A DNA stretch of 62,921 nt from a virus, in IMG/VR virus record IMGVR_UViG_3300041955_000607, positions 1-62,921 of that record; one strand, given 5' to 3'. A model generated the notes under the pieces. The model was not told the origin of the DNA. It did no database searches and was given only the letters and a program-made list of their open reading frames with translations. Positions 18,150 to 27,192 of the stretch are shown one piece after another. The position numbers were made by a program, and so were the translations under genes. Every line of letters starts with the position of its first letter. The stretch's first letter is position 1.

Positions 18150-18360
18150 GGGACTCCTTCCTTGCGATGCTATACGGCGTGAGGCGCGTCCATGCCTTTT
18201 CTGGTGCTTCACCGATTTCCCCCAGAGAATAGAAGCCGTCCACTTCGGGTGTGGGTTTGTGCGGACAGCGGAGAAAAATCAACCACATCGTTTGGATATA
18301 CGTTTTTCGCCAGTCATATTTCCTGGGAACAAAGGACACGATGGCGGTCTGGTTTGTCAT
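18106..18360 (-). CDS. Hypothetical protein, minus-strand island gene 2
   Basis: 84 residues, ATG one base after the stop of gene 1 (TGATATG). Aromatic N-terminal half (FVPRKYDWRKTYIQTMWLIF) and a very basic C-terminus (ARKESRGNHREERQR). The aromatic stretch could contact a membrane. Not recognised. Confidence 0.5.
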   Translation of the reverse strand: MTNQTAIVSFVPRKYDWRKTYIQTMWLIFLRCPHKPTPEVDGFYSLGEIGEAPEKAWTRLTPYSIARKESRGNHREERQRILDI

Positions 18361-18361
18361 A

Positions 18362-18835
18362 TCAGTGAATCTGAGAAGCGGCAACGGTGTTACATCCCTC
18401 TGCATCAGCCTCACATGCCTTTTTGACACTGTAGGCAAAAGTTGCCCACATTTTTGCGATTCTCTCATCGCTGGTGTAATTCACGAGGGAAACAAATGTA
18501 CTCTGCGCAATATAATCAGGCCGTCCAAATTGCAGATCAGGAGTTCCGAAGGCAAGAAATGCTTTGGCGCATGGCCACAGATAGAGTGAAGTCGCACAGA
18601 ACCGAGATCCATCCTGATTTGCATGGAGACACGTTACATTGATCAGGATATCGGCGCTGTTGTCAGTCACGACGGTGTAACGGTCACTGAGATTGAAATG
18701 GCTTATGAGCAAATTTTGAACTTGCCGAGAATCATCATCGTCCGAATCGAATCGAATTTTCACTTTCGGAGCTGCATAAAGCAGCGTAGAGAAGCCAAAG
18801 AGAAGTATCACTGCGGAGAAAAGGAACCGTTTCAT
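18362..18835 (-). CDS. Secreted protein, minus-strand island gene 1
   Basis: 157 residues with SD AAGGAG. A clear Sec signal peptide (MKRFLFSAVILLFGFSTLLYA, predicted cut before APKVKI). The mature part has four Cys in a TCLHANQDGSRFC ... PCAK ... KACEADAEGC arrangement, suggesting disulphides. With genes 2 and 3 it forms a leftward three-gene unit inside the rightward late genes, typical of a moron (extra cargo acting on the host envelope). Confidence 0.65.
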   Translation of the reverse strand: MKRFLFSAVILLFGFSTLLYAAPKVKIRFDSDDDDSRQVQNLLISHFNLSDRYTVVTDNSADILINVTCLHANQDGSRFCATSLYLWPCAKAFLAFGTPDLQFGRPDYIAQSTFVSLVNYTSDERIAKMWATFAYSVKKACEADAEGCNTVAASQIH

Positions 18836-18877
18836 AGTGGTTCTCCTTACGAGAGAGTATGAGGCTGTGGATATCGC

Positions 18878-19159
18878 GTGGAAATAGAACGCAAGGCTAA
18901 ACTCCTGTACTACACTCCCCTAGAACTTTCGGGTGACGAAGCAAAGGCGAATAGTATATACTCTATGGCTGACAGTCCCCAAGGGCTAAGTTACGAGGAA
19001 CTACTCGAAGCCATGAAACTCACCAACTGCGTGCCTCTGGGGATTCTCGGGTACAGCGTGGAGCACGAGCGCTTCGAGTTCTTCGTTTTTGCGGATCAAA
19101 GTCCTGATGAAGTCAACGCACTTCTCGCGAAGATTTTGCTCAAAGCGTATTTCCGCTAA
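18878..19159 (+). CDS. Small protein, start uncertain
   Basis: 93 residues from GTG 18878, or 64 from ATG 18965. The stretch from MADSPQGLSYEELLEAMKL onward (VEHERFEFFVFADQSPDEVNALL) looks well conserved. A TATATACTC box at 18955-18963 ends 1 nt before ATG 18965, too close for a promoter serving that start, so the GTG or a later ATG may be used. First gene of the rightward block after the moron. Confidence 0.5.
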   Translation: MEIERKAKLLYYTPLELSGDEAKANSIYSMADSPQGLSYEELLEAMKLTNCVPLGILGYSVEHERFEFFVFADQSPDEVNALLAKILLKAYFR

Positions 19160-19170
19160 GTGGAGGGAAG

Positions 19171-19347
19171 ATGAAAGTCCTAGCCTTTTTCCCAAGTGGC
19201 AAGCCTGAAGAGTTTGAAATCCCTGCGACTATCACACGGCCAGCCGAAGCGATAGAATTTGCGAAGAAGAAACTTGCCAAGCGTGCTCAAGTGAATATCA
19301 AAACAGTTGAAGTACTTCGGTGGGAAGTGGAGGAAGACTTCTTGTAA
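19171..19347 (+). CDS. 58-residue hypothetical protein
   Basis: ATG 19171 with SD TGGAGGGAAG. MKVLAFFPSGKPEEFEIP, an amphipathic helix (AEAIEFAKKKLAKRAQ) and VEVLRWEVEEDFL: a beta-alpha-beta mini-fold. The stop overlaps the next ATG by one base. Confidence 0.6.
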   Translation: MKVLAFFPSGKPEEFEIPATITRPAEAIEFAKKKLAKRAQVNIKTVEVLRWEVEEDFL

Positions 19348-19634
19348 TGGCCTTCGTGATGAATGTGCCAGAAGGCAAAGCACCAAAGCGTGGAGACCTG
19401 CTCCAATCTAATTACGGGGATCGCCGAGAAAGAACTTGGATGATTTTGTCAAGCACGCGAGTTAAGAATCATGCTACACGATTCAATGTGTGGCGTGCCC
19501 GCTGGTGGGAACTGGAGCCAGATTTCAGGATAAGGTTGTATCGCAGTGCGGAACGTAATGGTGGTCAGGTCGTGTGGTATCCAGAAATCAAGCAATTTGA
19601 AAACCTGAGAAAGAAAGCATCCAAATGCGCGTAG
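19347..19634 (+). CDS. 95-residue hypothetical protein
   Basis: ATG 19347 in TAATG. Basic and Trp-rich: GDRRERTWMILSSTRVKNH, FNVWRARWWELEPDFRIRLY. Possibly nucleic-acid or sugar binding. Ends TAG and overlaps the glycosyltransferase start by 10 nt. Confidence 0.55.
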   Translation: MAFVMNVPEGKAPKRGDLLQSNYGDRRERTWMILSSTRVKNHATRFNVWRARWWELEPDFRIRLYRSAERNGGQVVWYPEIKQFENLRKKASKCA

Positions 19635-21532
19635 CTCTTATCACGAACCTGAACGGAATTGGTTTGCAGCGCGATTTCGAGTTGCTACGCGACTATCTCG
19701 AATCCCTCGGCCATAGCGTGACAGGACTCCAGTATGATGCGCCGCTGCCCGATCCGCTGCCTTCCTTCGATCTCGCGCTCTTCCTCGAAACCGTCCCTCC
19801 CAACATGATGAAGCTCGCGCCGATCAATTGGCTTTTCGCGAACTGCGAGTGGATGAAGCCTGAGGTCATCAAGTTAGCGGATCGCCACTTTGATCGTATC
19901 TTCGCGAAAACACAGGAAGGCTATCGTCTCCTCGCGCCGCTATTCGGAGATCGCGTGGTCTACACCGGCTTCATGGCGCGCGACAATTACGACCCGAGCA
20001 TCCCACGCGAGAATCGCTTCCTTCACATTGGGGGCAACAGCGCGATACGCGGAACGACGGCGGTGCGCGATGCGTGGCTTTGGAAACACAACGGCGAGCC
20101 CATCGGCGCGGAATTGACCATCGTGAGTCGCGTGCTCAAAGAGCGGCCGGAAATCCCAAGAGTGACGTATTTGGAGCGCGTAAGCGACGAAGAGATCAAG
20201 CGACTCCAGAACTCTCACCGCTTCCATATCTATCCGAGCGCGACCGAAGGGTTTGGACACTCACTTCACGAGAGCCAAGGTGTTGGCGCGTTCGTTCTGA
20301 CAACTTCGGCTCCTCCCATGAACGAACTGCCGGATGCGCTCCTGATTCCCGCGAAGAAAAGCGGAAAGTACAATCTCGCGGACTTGTACGAAGTCTCAGC
20401 GCTCGATATCCACGAACTGGTGAAGGAATCCTACAAGTTCGCTGTGACGTGCCCTGGATTGTTGGCCGAGTGCCAAGAAGACACGCGCTCCAAGTTCCTT
20501 TCCGCGAACGATGATTTTAAGATGCGCTTTGCCGAGCAACTCGCGGACCTAGAGAAGCGCGGGAAGAAAGCGCGACCCACGCGAGTGAGAAGCGGAAAGA
20601 ATATCCTCTTCCTCGGGAACTTCCAGAACGTCGAGAGCACCGAAAACATGATTCGCTGGGCACTTGAAGAGCGCCTCGGCTACGAAGTGGAAGCGCTCCA
20701 AGAGAACGAAACGAATCTTCGCGCACTAGAGGACGCAAGCGAGTTCAACGACTTCTTCCTCTGGGTCCGCACGCCAACCTGGCTCAAGGTGCCCGATAGC
20801 GAGATGTTCGCGTTCCTTGATTCGCTTCGAGCGCGCAAGATCCCGAGCTTTGGCGTACATTTGGACAAATTTTGGGGCATTCCCGAGCGCGAAAAACTCA
20901 TCGGAAAGATTCCCTTCTGGAAACTCCAATATCTATTCACCGCAGATGGATCGCGCCAAGAGGACTTCAAGAAGTTTGGAATCAACCACATTTGGATGCC
21001 TGCCGCTGCGAGCGAAGTTTATTCGCATCGAGGTTGTCCAAGAGAGAATTTCCGTTGCGATGTGGCCTTCGTTGGCGCGAGAGGGTATCACCAAGAGCAC
21101 CAGTTCAGAACCGTACTCATAGAATTTCTCGAACAGACCTACGGCGATAGGTTCAAATTAGTTGAGGGAATCCGCGGTCATGATTTGAATGATTTCTACG
21201 CTTCATGTCGCGTGTGCATTGGAGACTGTTTCGGTGGAGGAAAAATTCCGTTCTATTTTTCTGACAGAATGGTAGAGACTCCGATGCGTTATGGATTTCT
21301 TCTCTCGCCAGAGATTGAGGGACTGAATATTCCACTTGCCACCTTCAGGCCAGAAGATTTGCTTGACCTTCACGAGAAAATAGAATACTGGCTCTCGCAT
21401 GAAAATGAAAGACGTGCCAAGGTAATAGAGTGCGCTGAATATGCAAGGCGATTCGATACGTGGACAGAAAGATTGAGATCAGTACTGGGAACTATTCATG
21501 ACGAAAGCACTGAAAGTGCCGGTACGGACTGA
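19625..21532 (+). CDS. Two-domain glycosyltransferase (GT-B type)
   Basis: 635 residues. The N-terminal half (1-~310) ends with the donor-binding signature YPSATEGFGHSLHESQ followed by VGAFVLTTSAPPMNEL, as in GT4-like enzymes. The C-terminal half (~325-635) starts ILFLGNFQNVESTENM and has CDVAFVGARGY, DFYASCRVCIGDCFGGG and RYGFLLSP, resembling a CgeB-like GT. Two catalytic domains in one chain would add two sugars. The last ~120 codons are more AT-rich next to the inserted endonuclease gene, which overlaps by 35 nt. Confidence 0.75.
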   Translation: MRVALITNLNGIGLQRDFELLRDYLESLGHSVTGLQYDAPLPDPLPSFDLALFLETVPPNMMKLAPINWLFANCEWMKPEVIKLADRHFDRIFAKTQEGYRLLAPLFGDRVVYTGFMARDNYDPSIPRENRFLHIGGNSAIRGTTAVRDAWLWKHNGEPIGAELTIVSRVLKERPEIPRVTYLERVSDEEIKRLQNSHRFHIYPSATEGFGHSLHESQGVGAFVLTTSAPPMNELPDALLIPAKKSGKYNLADLYEVSALDIHELVKESYKFAVTCPGLLAECQEDTRSKFLSANDDFKMRFAEQLADLEKRGKKARPTRVRSGKNILFLGNFQNVESTENMIRWALEERLGYEVEALQENETNLRALEDASEFNDFFLWVRTPTWLKVPDSEMFAFLDSLRARKIPSFGVHLDKFWGIPEREKLIGKIPFWKLQYLFTADGSRQEDFKKFGINHIWMPAAASEVYSHRGCPRENFRCDVAFVGARGYHQEHQFRTVLIEFLEQTYGDRFKLVEGIRGHDLNDFYASCRVCIGDCFGGGKIPFYFSDRMVETPMRYGFLLSPEIEGLNIPLATFRPEDLLDLHEKIEYWLSHENERRAKVIECAEYARRFDTWTERLRSVLGTIHDESTESAGTD

Positions 21533-22241
21533 ATTCGGCTGGCTCACAGTCCTCAGAGATTATAAAGCGAGCAAACGTGGAAGACTGTGGTGGTGTAGAT
21601 GTCGCTGCGGAAAAGAAATGGCTGTTCTTGGTTGGGTTTTGAAAATGGGTGATCGTACCAGTTGTGGCTGCAGAAGAGGAACTCTTCATATAAAGCATGG
21701 ACACAATAGAGTGACCCATTTTGGGATGGCTAGTCCAGAATACCGGACGTGGAATGCCATGATTCAGCGTTGTCATAATCCAAAATCCACCAACTACAAG
21801 AACTACGGTGCTCGGGGAATATGCGTTTGTCCGCGATGGAGGAAGTCATTTCCCGATTTTTTGAGAGACATGGGATTAAAGCTCAATCCGAAATTGACCA
21901 TAGAGAGAAAAAATAATGATCTTGGTTATGAACCGGGAAATTGTAAATGGGCCACCAGGAGAGAACAGTTGCAGAATCGAAGACCAATGTCTGTTGAAGG
22001 ACACAGAAGCATGTGTTTGGCCGCGCGCAAAAGATATCAAAGCGGGAAAATCTTAACTCACGAAATACAGGTTATGGGTGGTCGTGCGGCAATGAGATTA
22101 AGAACTCCTGAACAACAAAGACAATATGGGAAAATCGGTGGGAAAATCGGTGGCCCATTCGGTGCTCATACTCGATGGCACCTTCAAAGAGGAATCATCA
22201 ATCCCAACTGTGATCTGTGCATGAAAGTGGTGACGCCATGA
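21498..22241 (+). CDS. HNH/AP2-type homing endonuclease-like protein (family copy 2)
   Basis: 247 residues. Same core as the genes at 5784, 40923 and 52148: WWCRCRCG, SCGCRRG, YGARGICVCPRWRKSF, LTIERKNNDLGYEPGNC and WATRREQLQNRR. A longer C-terminus has a Gly/Arg/Lys extension (GGKIGGPFGAHTRWHLQRG) and a final CDLC motif. It sits inside the glycosyltransferase operon, overlapping both neighbours, so it did not break co-translation. Confidence 0.7.
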   Translation: MTKALKVPVRTEFGWLTVLRDYKASKRGRLWWCRCRCGKEMAVLGWVLKMGDRTSCGCRRGTLHIKHGHNRVTHFGMASPEYRTWNAMIQRCHNPKSTNYKNYGARGICVCPRWRKSFPDFLRDMGLKLNPKLTIERKNNDLGYEPGNCKWATRREQLQNRRPMSVEGHRSMCLAARKRYQSGKILTHEIQVMGGRAAMRLRTPEQQRQYGKIGGKIGGPFGAHTRWHLQRGIINPNCDLCMKVVTP

Positions 22242-22951
22242 CTCTCGCTTACGAGCCGGAACACTTTGGCAGCGTGTTGGAGCACATGCGCGAAGGGGAT
22301 ACGTTCATTGACATCGGGGCCTATGATGGCACGACCAGCCTCATCGTCGCTGACAAAGTGGGGCCTGAGAATCTCGTGATCGTGGAGCCCGCTGAATACA
22401 ACTGGCCCACCATCAAACTCAACTGGGAAAAGAAATATGGTTCGCAGATGCCCCTAGCTGCGTTTCCCGGCTTCGTCGCGTCGGAAGACAAACCAAATTC
22501 CCGCTTCTACATTGGCGAATGGCCTCCACAGTGCGGCAATCCCATGCGGACAGATGACAAGTTAGATTTCCGCTGGCTGCACTACGTGAACGAAGACGAA
22601 AGTTGCGCTGCGCTTCCTCGCTTGACCATTGATACCATAGTGAATCAATTGGCATCCACAAAACTCGGAATCACCATGGACGTGGAAGGCTCGGAATTGC
22701 AGGCGCTACTCGGGGCGAAACACACACTGACTAGAATCCGGCCGCTTTTTTGGATTTCCGTGCATCCGCAATTCATGCAAGAACGTTTCGGTCAGAAGGC
22801 GGAAGACCTCTATGCGTTCATGGACTATTATTTTTACAAGCGCACTCTTTTGAACAGTGACCAGGAGGAACATTTTCTTTTTGAGCCTTATGGCGCCATC
22901 GAATTTGATTCCACCCGGAAGTGTTGGGTCAAGCCGGGAGGTCAGATATGA
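22238..22951 (+). CDS. FkbM-family SAM methyltransferase 1
   Basis: 237 residues from ATG 22238. SAM motif I is DTFIDIGAYDGTTSL, the motif after it is LVIVEPAEYNWPTIK, and the FkbM signature is GITMDVEGSELQALLGA. These enzymes O-methylate sugars or polyketides; here a glycan made by the neighbouring glycosyltransferases is the likely substrate. Overlaps the endonuclease stop and the next ATG by 4 nt each. Confidence 0.8.
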   Translation: MTLAYEPEHFGSVLEHMREGDTFIDIGAYDGTTSLIVADKVGPENLVIVEPAEYNWPTIKLNWEKKYGSQMPLAAFPGFVASEDKPNSRFYIGEWPPQCGNPMRTDDKLDFRWLHYVNEDESCAALPRLTIDTIVNQLASTKLGITMDVEGSELQALLGAKHTLTRIRPLFWISVHPQFMQERFGQKAEDLYAFMDYYFYKRTLLNSDQEEHFLFEPYGAIEFDSTRKCWVKPGGQI

Positions 22952-23814
22952 TCCCGGTTATCTGGTACGGCCTTTTGGCGGGACAGGAGCACAAAAACTG
23001 CACGGTGATGCTGCGCGAAATGCTGAGTACCTACGATTGCCAGCATGACTATCTCGACATTCCCGATGGTTTGGAGGGGGCCGTCGTGGTCGTGCATGGA
23101 GAATCGTGCTTTAACAAGATACTTCGTCTCAACGCTTCGCTGGCAAAACTAAAGTGGGTGATCGTCGTGTTGCTTGGCGATGAAACGCACATGGTCAATC
23201 CAGAATTTATCCGCCACGAAAACAAAAGGCTTTGGCTCCAAGAGCCCGTGCCCAGAGTGTACGAAGCAGACCGCTACATCCTCGATGGCTGGACGTTTGG
23301 ATGCAAACGGGCTGATGTCCCCAAAGACCTATCTCTCTTTTTCGGGGGGCAAGATACACATTTGAGGCGCAAAGAATGCGTGAACGCACTGCGCGATCAA
23401 TTCGATTGGGATGTCGTCATGGTTCTCTCGAAGGGATACACGCTGGGAGTAGGCCGCGAAGAGTATTTTCGCATGATGAGCCGCGCGAAATTCGTACCGT
23501 GTCCATGCGGCCCCAGTTCGCCAGACTCGGCCCGGCCGTGGGAAGCCTTGCAATGCGGAGCGATTCCAATTCTGGATTCACGCGGCGGGTATGAAGGATT
23601 GCACGAAGTCACTGGCGGTTTTTGGTCTTTGGTGCTCGGCGATCATCCTCTCCCTGTTGTCACTGACTGGTCCGCATTTCCGCACCAATTCAAAACAGAG
23701 TGGCTCCCCAATTACGAAGTTCTACGGGATAAGTGTCTGACCTGGTGGGAAGGATATCTCGCGGATTGGAACACCTGGCTGGAAAAGGATATTCAATGCC
23801 TGACAAAGACATAG
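22948..23814 (+). CDS. Exostosin-like glycosyltransferase
   Basis: 288 residues from ATG 22948 (MIPVIWYG). Signature region FVPCPCGPSSPDSARPWEAL followed by QCGAIPILDSRGG matches exostosin/GT47-like C-terminal domains (the P-x-G-x-x-x-DS-x-R-x-x-EA-x-x-GC-x-P pattern). Ends TAG and overlaps the next gene by 19 nt. Confidence 0.7.
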   Translation: MIPVIWYGLLAGQEHKNCTVMLREMLSTYDCQHDYLDIPDGLEGAVVVVHGESCFNKILRLNASLAKLKWVIVVLLGDETHMVNPEFIRHENKRLWLQEPVPRVYEADRYILDGWTFGCKRADVPKDLSLFFGGQDTHLRRKECVNALRDQFDWDVVMVLSKGYTLGVGREEYFRMMSRAKFVPCPCGPSSPDSARPWEALQCGAIPILDSRGGYEGLHEVTGGFWSLVLGDHPLPVVTDWSAFPHQFKTEWLPNYEVLRDKCLTWWEGYLADWNTWLEKDIQCLTKT

Positions 23815-24527
23815 CGGTGCTCATCTCTTCCTCGGTCATTCCCAGCCATCCGAGCACGGCGATTATCGAAGAGACGTTGGCCTCGATTCGCTATCATCTT
23901 CCCGAGTCGCGCGTGTACATCATGCTGGACGGCCTCCGCGAAGAGCAGAAAGATCGCGAAGCGGCTTATCTCGAATACATCAAGCGCCTCGTGGGACTCT
24001 CCGTGTTCAAATGGAAGAATATCTCGCTGGTGCCTTTCGAGGAGTTCACGCACCAAGCGGCCATGACTATGAAGACGCTGGAACTCGTGACCGCTCCGTA
24101 TATACTCTTTGTCGAGCATGATACGCCGCTCGTGAACGCTTTCATCCACTGGGATATGCTCAAAAGCATGCTCGCTTCCCACGCGACGAACCATATCCGT
24201 TTGCACTATGACGAAACGATTCATCCCGATCACCAGCACATGATGCTGGGCAACTTGACTCCGTATCTGATAAAAACCAATCAGTGGCACCAGCGGCCTC
24301 ATCTCGCCTCAGCCGATTTCTACCGCGCGAAATTGAAAGCGCACTTTTCGCCACAGTGCCGCACCTTCATCGAGGACGCGATATATTCATCCTGTTGCTA
24401 TGGCGCCTGGGAAGATTGGAAGCTCACGGTCTACGACCCCGAGGGCACGGGACAGAATATGAGGCGAAGCGGGCATAGCAACGGACGGGCGGGGGAATGC
24501 AAATTTGATGATCGACTCGTTTTCTAG
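23796..24527 (+). CDS. GT-A-like glycosyltransferase
   Basis: 243 residues from ATG 23796 (MPDKDIAVLISSS). The Rossmann-like start, IIEETLASIRYHLPESRVYI, and LVTAPYILFVEHDTPLVN (DxD-equivalent EHDTP) indicate a GT-A fold; HQRPHLASADFYR and EDAIYSSCCYGAWEDW follow. Overlaps both neighbours. Confidence 0.65.
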   Translation: MPDKDIAVLISSSVIPSHPSTAIIEETLASIRYHLPESRVYIMLDGLREEQKDREAAYLEYIKRLVGLSVFKWKNISLVPFEEFTHQAAMTMKTLELVTAPYILFVEHDTPLVNAFIHWDMLKSMLASHATNHIRLHYDETIHPDHQHMMLGNLTPYLIKTNQWHQRPHLASADFYRAKLKAHFSPQCRTFIEDAIYSSCCYGAWEDWKLTVYDPEGTGQNMRRSGHSNGRAGECKFDDRLVF

Positions 24528-25467
24528 CGTTTCCATAATTCTTCTCTGCTTCAATCGCGCCAAGCAACTCGGTCCCACGTTGCGATCAATTCACGAGCAG
24601 AACTATCCCGGTTTGGAAATCGTTGTCGCGGAAGACGATGACGATGGGCTCACCGAAGAGATCGCGCGTGAATATGGAGCAAAGTACGTCCGTCACGTTA
24701 GAGCCGAATACTATCCGGCATTTCAGAGCATCGCTGTGGTGCGCAACCTTGGCGTGAAAGCGTCAACGGGTGACATTCTCGTGATGCACGATGGAGAAAC
24801 TTATCATGAAGGAAGCGTTATTGCGCCACTCGCGGAAACCGTTCGATCTCAGGACTGTCTAGCGGTGGCCCAGGCCAAGATGCCCGAGGGTCATTACGTC
24901 ACTGGGATCGTAGGTGCTAGGCCCCAGGCATTGAGGCGTGGCACATTCGAGGCCATGGGCGGTTTCGAGGAACAGTTTTTCGGGTACGGCTGCGAAGACA
25001 GTTTCTTTGTTTGGCTGCTCAATCGCCGCGGCATTCCCGTGGTGCAAATAGACGCGAAAGCCGTTCATCAAGCTCACGAAGCGACCGGAGGCGCATTTGA
25101 GGAGTACACGGGATTCAGCAACGTAGCCTTGGCGTGGGCATTGACCTATGAAATCGAGATGGGAGAGCGCCCTTCGGTAGCCAACTATGGCCCGCTCAAG
25201 CTGGACGGTACGCAGCCGATATATGGACTGGATGACATGTTCCCCTTATTTGACCGCCGCAACGCTGCATCCTCAGCCAACAACGAACAAGAACGATTGG
25301 CACTGGAGATCGAGTGGGCGAGAGGATGGGCGGGCAAGTGCGAAGAGAAAAGCAAAACCGAAGACAATCCCCAATGGGTGGCCCGTTTGCTGAAATGCCG
25401 CGACAAACACATAGCGCTTGCCGGCGCGGCCGGGAGGATGCTTGCGAGAAGAACAATCAAGGGATAG
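24508..25467 (+). CDS. Family 2 glycosyltransferase
   Basis: 319 residues from ATG 24508. SIILLCFNRAKQLGPTLRSI, IVVAEDDDDGLTEEIA (nucleotide-binding acidic run), GVKASTGDILVMHDGETYHE (DxD equivalent), FEAMGGFEEQFFGYGCEDSF (acceptor-side ED base). The C-terminal ~60 residues are a charged helix. Confidence 0.8.
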   Translation: MIDSFSSVSIILLCFNRAKQLGPTLRSIHEQNYPGLEIVVAEDDDDGLTEEIAREYGAKYVRHVRAEYYPAFQSIAVVRNLGVKASTGDILVMHDGETYHEGSVIAPLAETVRSQDCLAVAQAKMPEGHYVTGIVGARPQALRRGTFEAMGGFEEQFFGYGCEDSFFVWLLNRRGIPVVQIDAKAVHQAHEATGGAFEEYTGFSNVALAWALTYEIEMGERPSVANYGPLKLDGTQPIYGLDDMFPLFDRRNAASSANNEQERLALEIEWARGWAGKCEEKSKTEDNPQWVARLLKCRDKHIALAGAAGRMLARRTIKG

Positions 25468-26182
25468 AGATTCAGTCTGGGCACGGATCGCAACGGAGCA
25501 TCCCGAGTTCACCAAGGCCATGGACGTGACGAACAACTATCACATGGTGCGGGAAATCGTGCTAGGAGATTCTAGGACTTGGGCACCAGCCAATAAGCTC
25601 TTCAAGCCCGCGCCTGGTAAGCGCGTGATGGATGTCGGAGCCAACGTGGGCATCTACACCGCCTTCTGCGCGGCGAACGGCGCTTTGGTGACAGCTTATG
25701 AATGCGATCCCTCTACCTATCGCGTTTTGGAAACGGTGGTCCGTCAATTTCCTAAAGTGGAAGCGCGCTGTGTTGCTATCTACACGCGAAGTGGCACCGT
25801 CCGCTTCGAGAGCCATACCGTTCCTGATGAGGGCAGCGAAATCATCTGGCATAACGGAAGGGCTTCCTGCCCAGGGGTTCACGATCTGCCGGGAACCATC
25901 GAATTTATTGAAGTTCCGTGCCTGTCCTTTGACGAAGCCCTCGGAGACAAGATTTGGGACTGCATCAAGATGGACATTGAGGGCGGCGAGGCCGAGATAC
26001 TGATGTCCGTGTCGGAAGAGAAACTCAAGCAAGTGAAATTCATGTACGTGGAACTTCACCCTTGGACTCCTCAGGAATTGCACGATCAAGTGATCCAGCG
26101 GATGGATAGACTATTCCTCATGACTGGATATTGGTCTCAGGATCTTAAGCGTTACGAGGCGCTGTACTTGGAGGCAAAATGA
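25442..26182 (+). CDS. FkbM-family SAM methyltransferase 2
   Basis: 246 residues from TTG 25442 (GGGAGG 4 nt upstream); ATG 25520 is the alternative. Motif I is RVMDVGANVGIYTAFCA, followed by ALVTAYECDPSTYRVLE and the FkbM signature WDCIKMDIEGGEAEILM. Second methyltransferase of the island. Overlaps the upstream gene by 26 nt and the downstream one by 4. Confidence 0.8.
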   Translation: MREEQSRDRDSVWARIATEHPEFTKAMDVTNNYHMVREIVLGDSRTWAPANKLFKPAPGKRVMDVGANVGIYTAFCAANGALVTAYECDPSTYRVLETVVRQFPKVEARCVAIYTRSGTVRFESHTVPDEGSEIIWHNGRASCPGVHDLPGTIEFIEVPCLSFDEALGDKIWDCIKMDIEGGEAEILMSVSEEKLKQVKFMYVELHPWTPQELHDQVIQRMDRLFLMTGYWSQDLKRYEALYLEAK

Positions 26183-27138
26183 AAGAATGTTGTGTGGTGC
26201 CCACATATCGCCGGCCAGAACTTCTCCACGGTTGTCTTCGTCGGCTGCGCGGTCAGGACAGCGACGTGCCTATCGTGGTGTTCTCCGACCGCGGCGAGAC
26301 AAGTCCTGAACTGGAAGAAATCTGCCAAAAATTTGGGGCGACACTCATCCTTCAACCGAAGCACGAGTTCCTCGGGAACTCCTTCAACGCTGGAGAAGCT
26401 CTGCGTTTCGCATACAACGCGGGATTTGAACTCGTGCATTACGTGGAAGATGATGCCTTTGCCAAGCCGGATCTTCTTGCGTGGACTCGCGCAACGCACG
26501 AAGAGTGGGACGATATTTTCTGCACGTGCGGATGGGTGTTCAATCACCACATGCCGTTCACTGAAGATATATACTTCGTGCCCTGGATATATATACCGCA
26601 ATTCTCGATTCGCCGCGAGAAACTTGCGCTGGTGGTGCCCTACCTCGGGCCGCTCTACTACGCGGATATGTGGAAGTACGTTGCGGAGAACTTCCCCGAG
26701 AATCCGATCAACAAACTTTATCCCGATGTGGTTCATTACGAGCTTGACGGGCTCCTGCAGCGCATCATCATGAAAGAGAAACTCCAAGTCGCTTGGTGCG
26801 CGACAGCGAAGGTCCAACATCAGGGCTGGGGCGGTTACAACCGCGGGGGATTCATTCAGTACGAGGCTTTCTTCGATGACTGTCCGACCTTCGCGAGTCG
26901 CGTGGCCAAAGTGGAATGCTTTGCCCATGATCCCTACTGGCGCGCAAGTGTCATGGAGCGCAGTAATGTGGAACGCGAGATCGGCCACGAACTTCTGCCG
27001 CGCCAGTTCAAATATCGCGTGACACTTCCAGATGGCTGGAGCAGTGAATTTACTTCGGAACTTTCCATCGGCAGTCTTCCGCGGAAGGTGAACTCTGTAA
27101 ATCTTCCCCGTGAAGCGGAAATTGTGCTATCTTCCTAA
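26179..27138 (+). CDS. Family 2-like glycosyltransferase
   Basis: 319 residues. KECCVVPTYRRPELLHGCLR, PIVVFSDRGE, LVHYVEDDAFAKPDLLAW (DxD-like EDD) and an acceptor-side region with HQGWGGYNRGGFIQYEAFFD. Last gene of the island; no gene overlap after it, and the next gene has its own SD. Confidence 0.75.
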   Translation: MKECCVVPTYRRPELLHGCLRRLRGQDSDVPIVVFSDRGETSPELEEICQKFGATLILQPKHEFLGNSFNAGEALRFAYNAGFELVHYVEDDAFAKPDLLAWTRATHEEWDDIFCTCGWVFNHHMPFTEDIYFVPWIYIPQFSIRREKLALVVPYLGPLYYADMWKYVAENFPENPINKLYPDVVHYELDGLLQRIIMKEKLQVAWCATAKVQHQGWGGYNRGGFIQYEAFFDDCPTFASRVAKVECFAHDPYWRASVMERSNVEREIGHELLPRQFKYRVTLPDGWSSEFTSELSIGSLPRKVNSVNLPREAEIVLSS

Positions 27139-27192
27139 TCGCAAGGCGTTGAAGTCGGGCAGCGCACGTGATCTCTCGCTTTTGGAGGATTC

